From positions 62,001-126,000 of the forward strand of contig JADJWM010000016.1 in assembly GCA_016716365.1 (NCBI GenBank): 64,000 bases of DNA. The letters run 5' to 3'. The position numbers were made by a program, and so were the translations under genes. The notes below the pieces were generated by a model. It was not told where the DNA came from. It worked only from the letters and a program-made list of their open reading frames with translations, and searched no databases. Shown here in pieces: positions 49,562 through 56,869 of the stretch; the stretch's first letter is position 1, and every line of letters starts with the position of its first letter. This DNA is from Chloracidobacterium sp. (GTDB taxonomy: Bacteria > Acidobacteriota > Blastocatellia > Pyrinomonadales > Pyrinomonadaceae).

Positions 49562-50304
49562 ATCCTTACCTCTGGCATTTTCCGTGCAGGTCTTCCGGGC
49601 AAACGTCGGCGGTCCCGGTTCCGGCTTTGGCCGGGATGACATCCGGTCCGAACCGCCGTGCCCCGCCTGTTCAATAATATACAGTTAGCCCGAACCGCTC
49701 AATTGGATTCACCATCCCGCCCCCGCGATGCAACCGTCCCGAAGGAAATTGCGGCAGCAGATCCGGTCGGTCGAATCGAGGGCCAGGCGTTGCCGCGTAT
49801 CGGGTTTTTCCGGGGGCTTTTAGGCCCGACGGCCGCCGCGCTCGTTCGGAGGCGTTCCGGCCGCGTTCCGAGGGTTTCAGAACGTGCAACCCACTGTATC
49901 CATTAGGTTTATGCGAAACGTTCCGAGAATTTTGCGAAAAGCTTTTTCGAAACGTGACGGAATGTCTAAATCGCAGTAAACACACGGCTTATGGGTTCCG
50001 GTCCGGAACCGGCGTTTGGAACGCTCTTAAGGACTTTTTGCCCGCGAATGGACGCTAGTGGACCCTAATGGAACCGTCCTGACCCATCTCGCGATCTGTG
50101 CTGCGGTCCGGAAATGCCAGATATAAATTTATGTCAAAGAACCTCCCCGGCACACGCCCGAGGTAGGCCATTGTATCATACATTGTCAATATTTTTATCT
50201 CTGCAACACAGAGCCCCTTCCGACCCGGCCGAAGGGATCCAATACGTCCGTGAAACCAACGCGATTCTGTCACGGAAATCGAGCATGTACGGCCGCCAAT
50301 AAAC
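49562..50304. other. Gene-free spacer
   Basis: Apart from the possible upstream extension of dsbD (to 49642), I see no gene, terminator or convincing promoter here. Several open frames of 60-110 codons lack ribosome-binding sites and protein-like composition. The stretch 50160-50215 is A/T-rich (CATTGTCAATATTTTTATCT) and could hold a promoter, but no spaced consensus pair was found. Confidence 0.5.
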
Positions 50305-50502
50305 GTGTACTCTCGCATAAGACCTAGAGAACGGGGTTTCGAAGAATTAACGTTTCGTCTCGGTCCGACCAGCAGAATATCACTCAGATTTGTTAGTGAC
50401 AGTCAGCTGAGAAAGGAAGATATTGATTTGCTGATAAAGATTCTCGAACTTCAAAAATCGGCGTTTCCGGATGCGGCAGCTGAGGAACTCATGGAAGAAT
50501 GA
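50305..50502 (+). CDS. Small acidic helical protein, uncertain
   Basis: 65 residues, GTG start. An Arg-rich beginning (MYSRIRPRERGFEELTFRLG) is followed by a clear amphipathic helix pattern (QLRKEDIDLLIKILELQKSAFPDAAAEELMEE). That pattern resembles C-terminal segments of small uncharacterised or antitoxin-like proteins, but I cannot name it. It has normal local codon use and no strong ribosome-binding site. It is convergent with the TonB-C gene. Confidence 0.5.
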   Translation: MYSRIRPRERGFEELTFRLGPTSRISLRFVSDSQLRKEDIDLLIKILELQKSAFPDAAAEELMEE

Positions 50503-50569
50503 TTACGGTTCAATTCCGAGCCCACGTTTTCCGGCGTCCTGAATGCTTGTTCAGGGTAAACGAGTAACA

Positions 50570-51493
50570 TCAATGGATCGAGAACGTGTAATCGATCGTA
50601 ACAGTCACCGAAACTGGCACTCCGTTCACACGCCTTGGCAGGAACACGATCTGCCGGGCGGCGGCGATCGCCTGTTCGGTTAGGCCGTTCGGGAGCTTCT
50701 GAATGGGAATAACCGAGCCGACCCCTCCGTTGGCGAGGAGTGTCACCTTGAGACGCACCGACCCCGCCGTGTTCGCATTACGAGCCTCATCTGTGTACAG
50801 CGCCCGCGGTTTTCCGATGATCATTAGACCCTCTGTGCCCGGTTGTTTCTGATTCGAAGGTTTTTCGACGGGAGTTTCCTGAACCGGAATAGGCGTGGGA
50901 TTCGAGGCCTCATCGCCTAATGTCGACTCGGCTCCGGCGCCGATATACTTGCCTTCGGAACCCTTCAGATCGATGGAATCGAGAAACGGGACCTGATCGA
51001 GATCCTTGCCGGTACGTGTATAGACGGCAAGTTCGATCCATCGATCACTTCCGAAATCCGGAATTACTCGCCGAACAGAGAAGGAATTGCTGAACACGGT
51101 CACCTGCCGGTCAAATCGGCGAACGTTATCTTCAACTAAACTCGCTTTCCCGTTTCGAAGTTCCGCGAGCCGCTCGTCAAGCAGTTTCTCATCGAATCTA
51201 ACTTTCGCCTGACACCAGTCGGGCGGTTTCGCACCACTCTTCGCAGCGACGATCAGTTCGTAGACCGTCTCGTCAGCGTATGCGTAGTAAGTGCGTTTCT
51301 CCAATTTCCTGCACGGGTCGCCGGATTCGACCATCGTCGGTAGCTTCGGCAACATCACGGAAACCGCCTGACCTGGTACCTTGTACCGCTCCCATCTGAT
51401 CGGGGCTGTGGAAGACTGCGGTAAAACATCGGACGCGAAAATCAGAAAGAGAAGAGCGAAGAGCGGCAACTGTCTTAAAAACATGTGACGCAT
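50570..51493 (-). CDS. Secreted TonB C-terminal-domain protein
   Basis: 307 residues from the ATG at 51493, which opens a signal sequence (MRHMFLRQLPLFALLFLIFASDVLPQ). The frame is open to an ATG at 51568 that overlaps the fic stop (TAATG), so coupling to fic is possible, but that start would add 25 residues before the signal. Residues about 30-205 are an uncharacterised domain, followed by a Pro-rich linker (PTPIPVQETPVEKPSNQKQPG) and a TonB_C-type domain (ALYTDEARNANTAGSVRLKVTLLANGGVGSV...RQIVFLPRRVNGVPVSVTVTIDYTF). Such proteins may energise TonB receptors or act as periplasmic binding modules. Confidence 0.8.
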   Translation of the reverse strand: MRHMFLRQLPLFALLFLIFASDVLPQSSTAPIRWERYKVPGQAVSVMLPKLPTMVESGDPCRKLEKRTYYAYADETVYELIVAAKSGAKPPDWCQAKVRFDEKLLDERLAELRNGKASLVEDNVRRFDRQVTVFSNSFSVRRVIPDFGSDRWIELAVYTRTGKDLDQVPFLDSIDLKGSEGKYIGAGAESTLGDEASNPTPIPVQETPVEKPSNQKQPGTEGLMIIGKPRALYTDEARNANTAGSVRLKVTLLANGGVGSVIPIQKLPNGLTEQAIAAARQIVFLPRRVNGVPVSVTVTIDYTFSIH

Positions 51494-51567
51494 TATATCA
51501 TTGGAAATTGAATCAAAAATAGCTTCACGAACTATCGCGATCCTTAAAATATCTTCACGGTCTTTCA

Positions 51568-52686
51568 TTACTTATTCGCGTGCTTTGTGAATACAAGATC
51601 GTAGCTTGTGCTGCGGCCGCCGGCGGGGCCGCGGGCCAGGATGCCTTTGTCGATCAGGTCGTTGATATCGCGAGAGGCGGTGTCCTGCGAGCATTTGGCG
51701 AGCTTTGCCCATTTGGACGAGGTGAGCTTGCCCTCGAACCCGTCGAGCAGACGGTTCAGTACCAGACGCTGGCGTTCGTTCACGGGGGTGCTTTCCATCG
51801 CGTCCCAGAACCGTGCATTGTGAAGGACGGAACCGAGGGTTTCTTCCGCATGCTCGAACGCTTCACCGAGGCGGACGAGGAACCATTGGAGCCACTCGGT
51901 TATGTCGAGATCTCCTTTTTGGGTCCGCTCAAGGATCTCATAATAACCTTTACGCTCCGCTCGGATCCGCGACGACATACTGTAAAAACGCTGCGGGCTG
52001 TTTTCGGACCTGGCCAGAGCAAGGTCGGCGATCGCTCGGGCGATGCGGCCGTTTCCGTCGTCGAAGGGGTGTACGGTCACGAACCACAAGTGGGCGATCC
52101 CGGCGACAAGTACCGGATCGACGGCCTTTTTGCTTTCGAACCAATCGAGGAACGCTCTTGTCTCGACGGTCATGCGGTTTGCCTCGGGAGCCTGATAGTG
52201 GACCTGCTCTCGGCCGGCCGGGCCCGAAACGACCTGCATCGGGCCGGATGAGTCGTCCCGCCAATCGGCAACGTTGATCTTTCTCAGGCCGCTGTGGCCA
52301 GTCGGAAATAGGGCGGCGTGCCAGCCGAACAGTCTTTCTTCGGTCAGCGGCTTTTCATAGTTTTGTGTGGCGTCGAGCATCATCTCCACCACGCCTTCGA
52401 CGCCGCGGTCGGCGGGGACCATTCCGGCAACGTCCATACCGAGCCTTCGGGCAACCGATGATCGAACCTGATCTCGGTCCAGGCGCTCGCCTTCGATATC
52501 GCTGGATTTGACGATCTCTTCAGTAAGCGAGCGAAGTACGGATTCCTCACGTGATCTGAAGCCGAGAGCCTCCATTTGGCCGAGCATTCGGCCTTGCCGG
52601 TGCCGCACCTCGGCCAGGGCAGTGGCGATGTTCTTGTCGTCCCACCGAAAATCGGGCCACTGGTTCAATTCATGGATGTATTTCAT
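51568..52686 (-). CDS. Fic-family AMP-transferase with own inhibitory helix and C-terminal winged helix
   Basis: 372 residues from the ATG at 52686 (MKYIHELNQWPDFRWDD). The upstream open frame to 52767 is made of operator repeats and is unlikely to be translated. The N-terminal DUF4172-type region carries the inhibitory motif KSSDIEGE (about residues 60-67; S/TxxxEG), typical of class II Fic proteins that hold themselves inactive. The active site is HPFDDGNGRIAR (His206 onward). The C-terminal ~65 residues are a winged helix (SKWAKLAKCSQDTASRDINDLIDKGIL). Fic proteins transfer AMP or other groups to hydroxyl side chains of target proteins. The target is unknown. Confidence 0.93.
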   Translation of the reverse strand: MKYIHELNQWPDFRWDDKNIATALAEVRHRQGRMLGQMEALGFRSREESVLRSLTEEIVKSSDIEGERLDRDQVRSSVARRLGMDVAGMVPADRGVEGVVEMMLDATQNYEKPLTEERLFGWHAALFPTGHSGLRKINVADWRDDSSGPMQVVSGPAGREQVHYQAPEANRMTVETRAFLDWFESKKAVDPVLVAGIAHLWFVTVHPFDDGNGRIARAIADLALARSENSPQRFYSMSSRIRAERKGYYEILERTQKGDLDITEWLQWFLVRLGEAFEHAEETLGSVLHNARFWDAMESTPVNERQRLVLNRLLDGFEGKLTSSKWAKLAKCSQDTASRDINDLIDKGILARGPAGGRSTSYDLVFTKHANK

Positions 52687-52784
52687 AATCTCCGCATCCT
52701 TACGGAGATTATAGCGTCTATTCTCCGCATTTAGCAAGATCATTCTCCGCAAAGTTGCGGAGATCATTATGTTTTATCTCCGCA
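52687..52784. promoter_or_regulatory. Operator array of TCTCCGCA half-sites in front of fic
   Basis: Six copies of TCTCCG(CA), in both orientations, in 98 bp: 52689, 52722 (TTCTCCGCA), 52744 and 52777 on the + strand; CGGAGATT at 52703-52710 and TTGCGGAGA at 52755-52763 as inverted copies. They form two perfect inverted repeats: AATCTCCG/CGGAGATT with an 8-bp spacer (52687-52710) and TCTCCGCAA/TTGCGGAGA with a 2-bp spacer (52744-52763). The array abuts the fic start codon, which suggests repression by a winged-helix protein, possibly Fic itself. Confidence 0.65.
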
Positions 52785-52806
52785 GGAACCGGCCAAGAGG
52801 TCGTCG

Positions 52807-53676
52807 TTAAAGGGGTCGGGCGGTGTTGGTTTTGGTTTCGGAGGCTAGGGCGGGGTCGAGCTTTTCGAGGGGGCGGAGGGAAGGGTCGACGGTGACGCCG
52901 ACGCAGTGGGCGAGGATGGCGTGGATCTGGCGGACGCCTTCGGTCAGGGCGGCGGGGCCCGGCTGGAGGATGTAGGTCGATTTCACTTCGAAGATGCGGC
53001 CGGTGGCGACGGCTTCGATCGCGTCCCAGCCCTCGCGTTCGCGGACCGCTTTCTTTTTGACCTGGCGGCCGCACCAGGAGCCGATGTAAACCTGAGGGTT
53101 CGCCCGGACGACCTGTTCGGGGAGGATGATGCGGTCTTTGGCGGCCTGATGCTGCCGCAGTTCGGGGAAGACGGTGTCGCCGCCGGCGATCTCGATCAGT
53201 TCGTCCACCCAGCGGATGCCCGAGATCAGCGGGTCGTACCATTCCTCGAAATAGACGCGCGGCCGATAGGGGAATCTCGCCGCCGACCGCCGGAGGCCAT
53301 CGAGCCCGCGGGCCAGTTCATCCGCCAACGCTTCGGCACGGCCGCTGCCGACTATCCGGCCAATGGTGCGGACCATGTCGAGGATCTCCTGGACGCTTCG
53401 CTGGTTGAACGTGAAGACGTTGACGCCACGCCGGATCAGCTCGGCCGCGATGTCCGCCTGCAGGTCGGAGAAGGCGAAGACGAGGTCCGGCTCCAGCGCC
53501 ATGATCTTGTCGAACTTGGCGTTGATGAACGCCGAAACCTTCGGCTTGTCCCGGCGGGCTTCGGGCGGGCGCACCGTGTAGCCGGAAATGCCGACGATCC
53601 GGTCCTGCTCGCCGAGCAGGTAGAGCGTCTCGGTGGTCTCTTCGGTAAGGCAAATGATGCGTCGGGGAAAGTTCAT
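52807..53676 (-). CDS. Cobalamin-binding-like (BtuF-type) protein without signal peptide
   Basis: 289 residues of the periplasmic-binding-protein type III (Peripla_BP_2) fold: RIICLTEETTETLYLLGEQDRIVGISGYTVRPPEA, then FDKIMALEPDLVFAFSDLQADIAAELIRRGVNVF and GDTVFPELR, with GWDAIEAVATGRIFEV near the end. Family members bind vitamin B12 or iron chelates outside the membrane, but this one starts directly at the fold (MNFPRR) with no signal or lipobox and has no ABC transporter partner here. Signal-less cobalamin-binding-like proteins are common in genomes and may be intracellular. The DNA is very GC-rich. Confidence 0.82.
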   Translation of the reverse strand: MNFPRRIICLTEETTETLYLLGEQDRIVGISGYTVRPPEARRDKPKVSAFINAKFDKIMALEPDLVFAFSDLQADIAAELIRRGVNVFTFNQRSVQEILDMVRTIGRIVGSGRAEALADELARGLDGLRRSAARFPYRPRVYFEEWYDPLISGIRWVDELIEIAGGDTVFPELRQHQAAKDRIILPEQVVRANPQVYIGSWCGRQVKKKAVREREGWDAIEAVATGRIFEVKSTYILQPGPAALTEGVRQIHAILAHCVGVTVDPSLRPLEKLDPALASETKTNTARPL

Positions 53677-53730
53677 CCAGTTTCAGTCAATTGTGAACCA
53701 TAACGGCCGGATCGGCGGCAATATTCTCTA

Positions 53731-53823
53731 TCTTTTTTCGTGTATTTTCTTGTTTCGTGGATAGCCCGTCCAGTCTGAAGAGGAAGAATGATCCACGAAA
53801 GAAGAAAAAAAGAAAACGAAGAG
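53731..53823. repeat. Imperfect inverted repeat of CACGAA/TTCGTG type
   Basis: A 32-nt arm (53731-53762, TTTTTTCGTGTATTTTCTTG then TTTCGTGGAT) has an imperfect reverse complement at 53791-53823 (ATCCACGAAAGAAG then an A-rich run ending AACGAAGA). It is A/T-rich, lies between two leftward genes, and is similar in style to the repeat at 20658. Confidence 0.5.
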
Positions 53824-53864
53824 TTTGGTAATTAACACACTACGCGAACGTCTGCTGCAGGCCG

Positions 53865-54239
53865 CTAGGACGAGGTGGTGAAGCCGTAAGGGCAATGGCG
53901 GCAGCCGTTCTTGCAGCAGAAGCCTCGCTTGAGAAGGTACCACTTGGTGAAGACCAGGAGGCCGTCTTCGTTGACGTAGTAATCGATGTCTTCGACGAGC
54001 TTGGCGTCCGAGGCGTACTTCCGGGCGATGCTCGCGTGGGCCGTTTCCGGCGTGATGGACGCCGTGTACTCTTCAATTTTCTCGACGATCGCCGCCTTCA
54101 GGCATTTCGGGCAGCGGCAGTCGACCTCGGGGTCCGGCTGCATGATCGGCGGGAAATCCGCGCACCAACACGCCGTGCCGGGCGAATCGGCACCGCAATC
54201 GAAACTTTCACCGCAAAGCGAACAAGACTTTGTCCCCAC
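53865..54239 (-). CDS. Cysteine-rich CWC plus DUF5522 fusion protein
   Basis: 124 residues with thirteen cysteines in two groups. The N-terminal half is a cysteine-rich CWC-type zinc-binding module (CSLCGESFDCGADSPGTACWCADFPP, CRCPKCL). The C-terminal half is DUF5522: VEDIDYYVNEDGLLVFTKWYLLKRGFCCKNGCRHCPYGF. In many genomes the two modules are separate adjacent small genes; here they are one polypeptide. Both are predicted metal-binding with unknown function, probably cytoplasmic. It stands alone between the inverted repeat and the racemase gene. Confidence 0.9.
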   Translation of the reverse strand: MGTKSCSLCGESFDCGADSPGTACWCADFPPIMQPDPEVDCRCPKCLKAAIVEKIEEYTASITPETAHASIARKYASDAKLVEDIDYYVNEDGLLVFTKWYLLKRGFCCKNGCRHCPYGFTTSS

Positions 54240-54318
54240 GTTCGAAGTTTATCAGAACACGAGCGGAGTTTCGCCGCGCGGCCCGGCGGGACGCATTTAT
54301 CGTGAAACGGCGGGAGTT

Positions 54319-55494
54319 TCAGTTCAGGCGGATCAACTCCGAACGAACGGTGAGCTTCCTGATCAGGTCTTCGCGGACGCGGAACCCGATGCCCGGAGAA
54401 TTCGGCGTGGCGATGGTGCCCGCAGGCGAGACTACGACCGCGGGTTCGATGATGTCCTCGTCCCAATACCGTTCGGACGCGGAGACGTCACCGGGCAGAG
54501 TGAACCCTTCGAGGGTGGACATCGCGATGTTATGCGCGCGACCGATGCCGCTTTCGAGCATCCCGCCGCACCAGACCGGTACATTGTGCGAAAGTGCGAG
54601 TTCCTGGATCGCACGGGCCTCCGAGTGGCCGCCGACGCGGCCGAGCTTGATATTGATGATGCGGCAAGCGTCTATCTCCAGGGCCTGGCGGGCGTCCCGA
54701 AGCGATGTGATCGATTCGTCAAGGCAGATCGGCGTCTTTAACCGCTTCTGCAATTTTGAGTGGTCGATCAGGTCGCCGGCCGCCAGCGGCTGCTCGATCA
54801 TCAGAAGCCCGAATTCGTCGAGCGTTTTGAAGATATTGAGGTCGCGGTCGAGTTCGTAAGCCGAGTTGGCATCGACGGACAGACGGATGTTCGGAAATTC
54901 CTTCCGGACCGCCTCGACGTATTCGATATCCTTTCCGGGCTTGATCTTCAGCTTGATGCGCTGGTATCCGGCCGCAACCTCCGCCGCGACTTTCTCGATG
55001 AGGGCTTCGGGCGTGACCTGCAGGCCGATCGAAACGCCGCAATCGATCTCGGTGCGGCGGCCGCCCAGGTGCTGCCACAGCGGCAGCCCGAGCATCCTGG
55101 CTTCCAGGTCCCACACGGCCGTTTCGACCGCGGCGATCGCCATGCGGTTCCCGCGGATCGGCGAAAGAAGTTTTCCGATCTCGTCGGCCCGAATGCGCGT
55201 TCCGGTCGAGAGCATCGACGCAAGGTATCGCGAGATGACCACCCAGGCGGTATCGACCGACTCATGGTTAAACAGCGGCGTCTCCATCGCGGTGCACTCG
55301 CCGTAGCCGGACACATCGGTGCGGTCGATCGCCTTGATAATAAGTATGCGCCGTTCGGTTGTAAGCCCGAAGCTGGTCTCGAACGGGCTTTTCAGGGTCA
55401 TCGCGATACGGCGCAATTCGAGGCCGGCAAGCTGGATCACCGGATCATTGACAGGTCGTGGCTCGTAGCGAGCGGTGCTAGCCGTTTTGATCAT
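54319..55494 (-). CDS. Enolase-superfamily N-succinylamino acid racemase / o-succinylbenzoate synthase
   Basis: 391 residues from the ATG at 55494 (MIKTAST), which overlaps the end of the RpiR gene by 17 bp; a start at 55539 is also open. Catalytic residues of the MLE subgroup are present: KLK (Lys181 and Lys183), Asp208 (SVDANSAY), Glu234 (IEQPLAAGD), Asp259 (CLDES) and Lys283 (NIKLGRVGG). The C-terminal WCGGMLESGIGRAHNIA and LPGDVSASERYWDEDI are those of the NSAR/OSBS family, whose members either make o-succinylbenzoate for menaquinone or racemise N-succinyl amino acids. No other men gene is here, while dipeptidase and hydrolase genes follow, so racemase function is favoured (inference). 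Confidence 0.88.
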   Translation of the reverse strand: MIKTASTARYEPRPVNDPVIQLAGLELRRIAMTLKSPFETSFGLTTERRILIIKAIDRTDVSGYGECTAMETPLFNHESVDTAWVVISRYLASMLSTGTRIRADEIGKLLSPIRGNRMAIAAVETAVWDLEARMLGLPLWQHLGGRRTEIDCGVSIGLQVTPEALIEKVAAEVAAGYQRIKLKIKPGKDIEYVEAVRKEFPNIRLSVDANSAYELDRDLNIFKTLDEFGLLMIEQPLAAGDLIDHSKLQKRLKTPICLDESITSLRDARQALEIDACRIINIKLGRVGGHSEARAIQELALSHNVPVWCGGMLESGIGRAHNIAMSTLEGFTLPGDVSASERYWDEDIIEPAVVVSPAGTIATPNSPGIGFRVREDLIRKLTVRSELIRLN

Positions 55495-56476
55495 CTTCTT
55501 CTGCGTACCAGCGGGCACTGGATGCGTATTCTTCCTCAAACTGCCTCAGATGTTCGAGCGAGCGGTCGGATTGCGTATGGGCACATGCCACAAGGATCGC
55601 GTTGATCGCCGCGACCGGGGCGACGTAGGAATCGATGAACGACGTTCGGGCGATCGAGGCGATCAGGTACGAATCGCAATATTTGGCGATCGGCGTGGCA
55701 TCGCCGTTCGTGATGCCGAAGCTCGGGACGTTGCGCCGGCGGGCGCTTTTTGTCGCTTCGATCGTCTCGCGAAGGCCGCGGCCGAAACTGATCGCTATGA
55801 GAAGGTCCTTTGACGTCAGGATCCTGATCCGATTCTGGATGACACCGCTGCTTCCGATCGGCGCGTCGGCGTCAAAGCCGAGGCGGACGAGGCCGTAAGA
55901 TAGCGACCACGCAAGCGAGGCCGCGAAATCGATCCCGACGACAAGTATCCGCTGCGAAAGGTTGATCCTGTTCGCGAGTTCCACGACCTTATCGGCATCG
56001 ATGCTCGCACGCAGAGCGTTCAGGTTCTCAAGGTCCTTGTCGAGGCTTTGCCGGACACGATCGGTAACCGCGAGGTCTGCGAGGTTTGCCGACCTCATCG
56101 CCGTGTAAGGCGTGATCTTGGTTACAAAATGCTCGCGGAGGTCATGGGCGAACTCGGCAAACTTCTCATAGCCGATGGCCTGGATGGCCCGGATGATCGT
56201 GGCCGAATTGACGTGATAGCGGCGGCCCATGTCGCGCGATGAAAGGAAATAGGTTTCGTCCGATTCGTCAAGGATCTGCTGGAGAAGCTTCTGGCGACTT
56301 GAGCTCAGGTTCGGCCCCGCCTCGGCAAAGCGGGCATCGAGAGTGGTCGAACGCGTCGATGGGTGGGCAGGGACGTCGGTGGCGAAACCACGTGCATGTC
56401 CGTTTCGGCCGTGACCGTCGCCCGACGAACCGTCATATTGAGTTGAGCTGCGCCGGTTTCTTGAGCCTTTTTTCAT
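55478..56476 (-). CDS. MurR/RpiR-family transcriptional regulator
   Basis: 332 residues. A disordered basic head (about 1-55) is followed by the RpiR helix-turn-helix (about 58-135: SSSRQKLLQQILDESDETYFLSSRDMGRRYHVNSATIIRAIQAIGYEKFAEFAHDLR) and a SIS sugar-phosphate-binding domain (about 170-300: QRILVVGIDFAASLAWSLSYGLVRLG, DLLIAISFGRGLRETIEATKSAR). Regulators of this type sense phosphosugars such as N-acetylmuramic acid 6-phosphate. It overlaps the racemase gene downstream and faces the TonB receptor gene across a promoter with candidate operators. Confidence 0.91.
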   Translation of the reverse strand: MKKGSRNRRSSTQYDGSSGDGHGRNGHARGFATDVPAHPSTRSTTLDARFAEAGPNLSSSRQKLLQQILDESDETYFLSSRDMGRRYHVNSATIIRAIQAIGYEKFAEFAHDLREHFVTKITPYTAMRSANLADLAVTDRVRQSLDKDLENLNALRASIDADKVVELANRINLSQRILVVGIDFAASLAWSLSYGLVRLGFDADAPIGSSGVIQNRIRILTSKDLLIAISFGRGLRETIEATKSARRRNVPSFGITNGDATPIAKYCDSYLIASIARTSFIDSYVAPVAAINAILVACAHTQSDRSLEHLRQFEEEYASSARWYAEEDDQNG

Positions 56477-56594
56477 CGGTCCGCCTCCCTTGGCCCGAAT
56501 CCAGCTGCCAATCTCGGAGTGAGTCCAGCGGCCAATTTTGCCGCTCGGCTATATTAGAGCAGAGTTGAGAAAAACGCAACACCTGGTGCAAATA

Positions 56595-56708
56595 TGATGC
56601 AAAATGGCCGGATCTGCCCTTAAAATTGGGATATTTCCAGCGTTTTGTCGACACTTAGCGCGTAAAGTGATGCAATCCGTTGACAACCTGCATCAATTGT
56701 TGTAGAAA
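56595..56708 (+). promoter_or_regulatory. Promoter with TGATGCA operator sites before the TonB receptor gene
   Basis: TTGACA (56680-56685), 17-bp spacer, TAGAAA (56703-56708). Around the -35 box lies the inverted pair TGATGCA (56668-56674) and TGCATCA (56689-56695) with a 14-bp spacer; a third TGATGCAA is at 56595-56602. The location suggests control by the adjacent RpiR-type regulator. The 56477-56869 gap contains no gene; CAGGAG 12-18 bp before the ATG at 56870 is the ribosome-binding site. Confidence 0.55.
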
Positions 56709-56869
56709 TATTCTGCTTTCCAAAAAGTAGTGCGATCCAGGGTTAGAAGCTGCGGCCTTGCTGATAGATCTTTAGTCAAGAAATACCGAGACGAGTGATC
56801 GACCATTTCGCAGACTGGCCTTCGACCCAAAGATCCGTAGAACCTTAATTAATTCAGGAGACGACAGTC

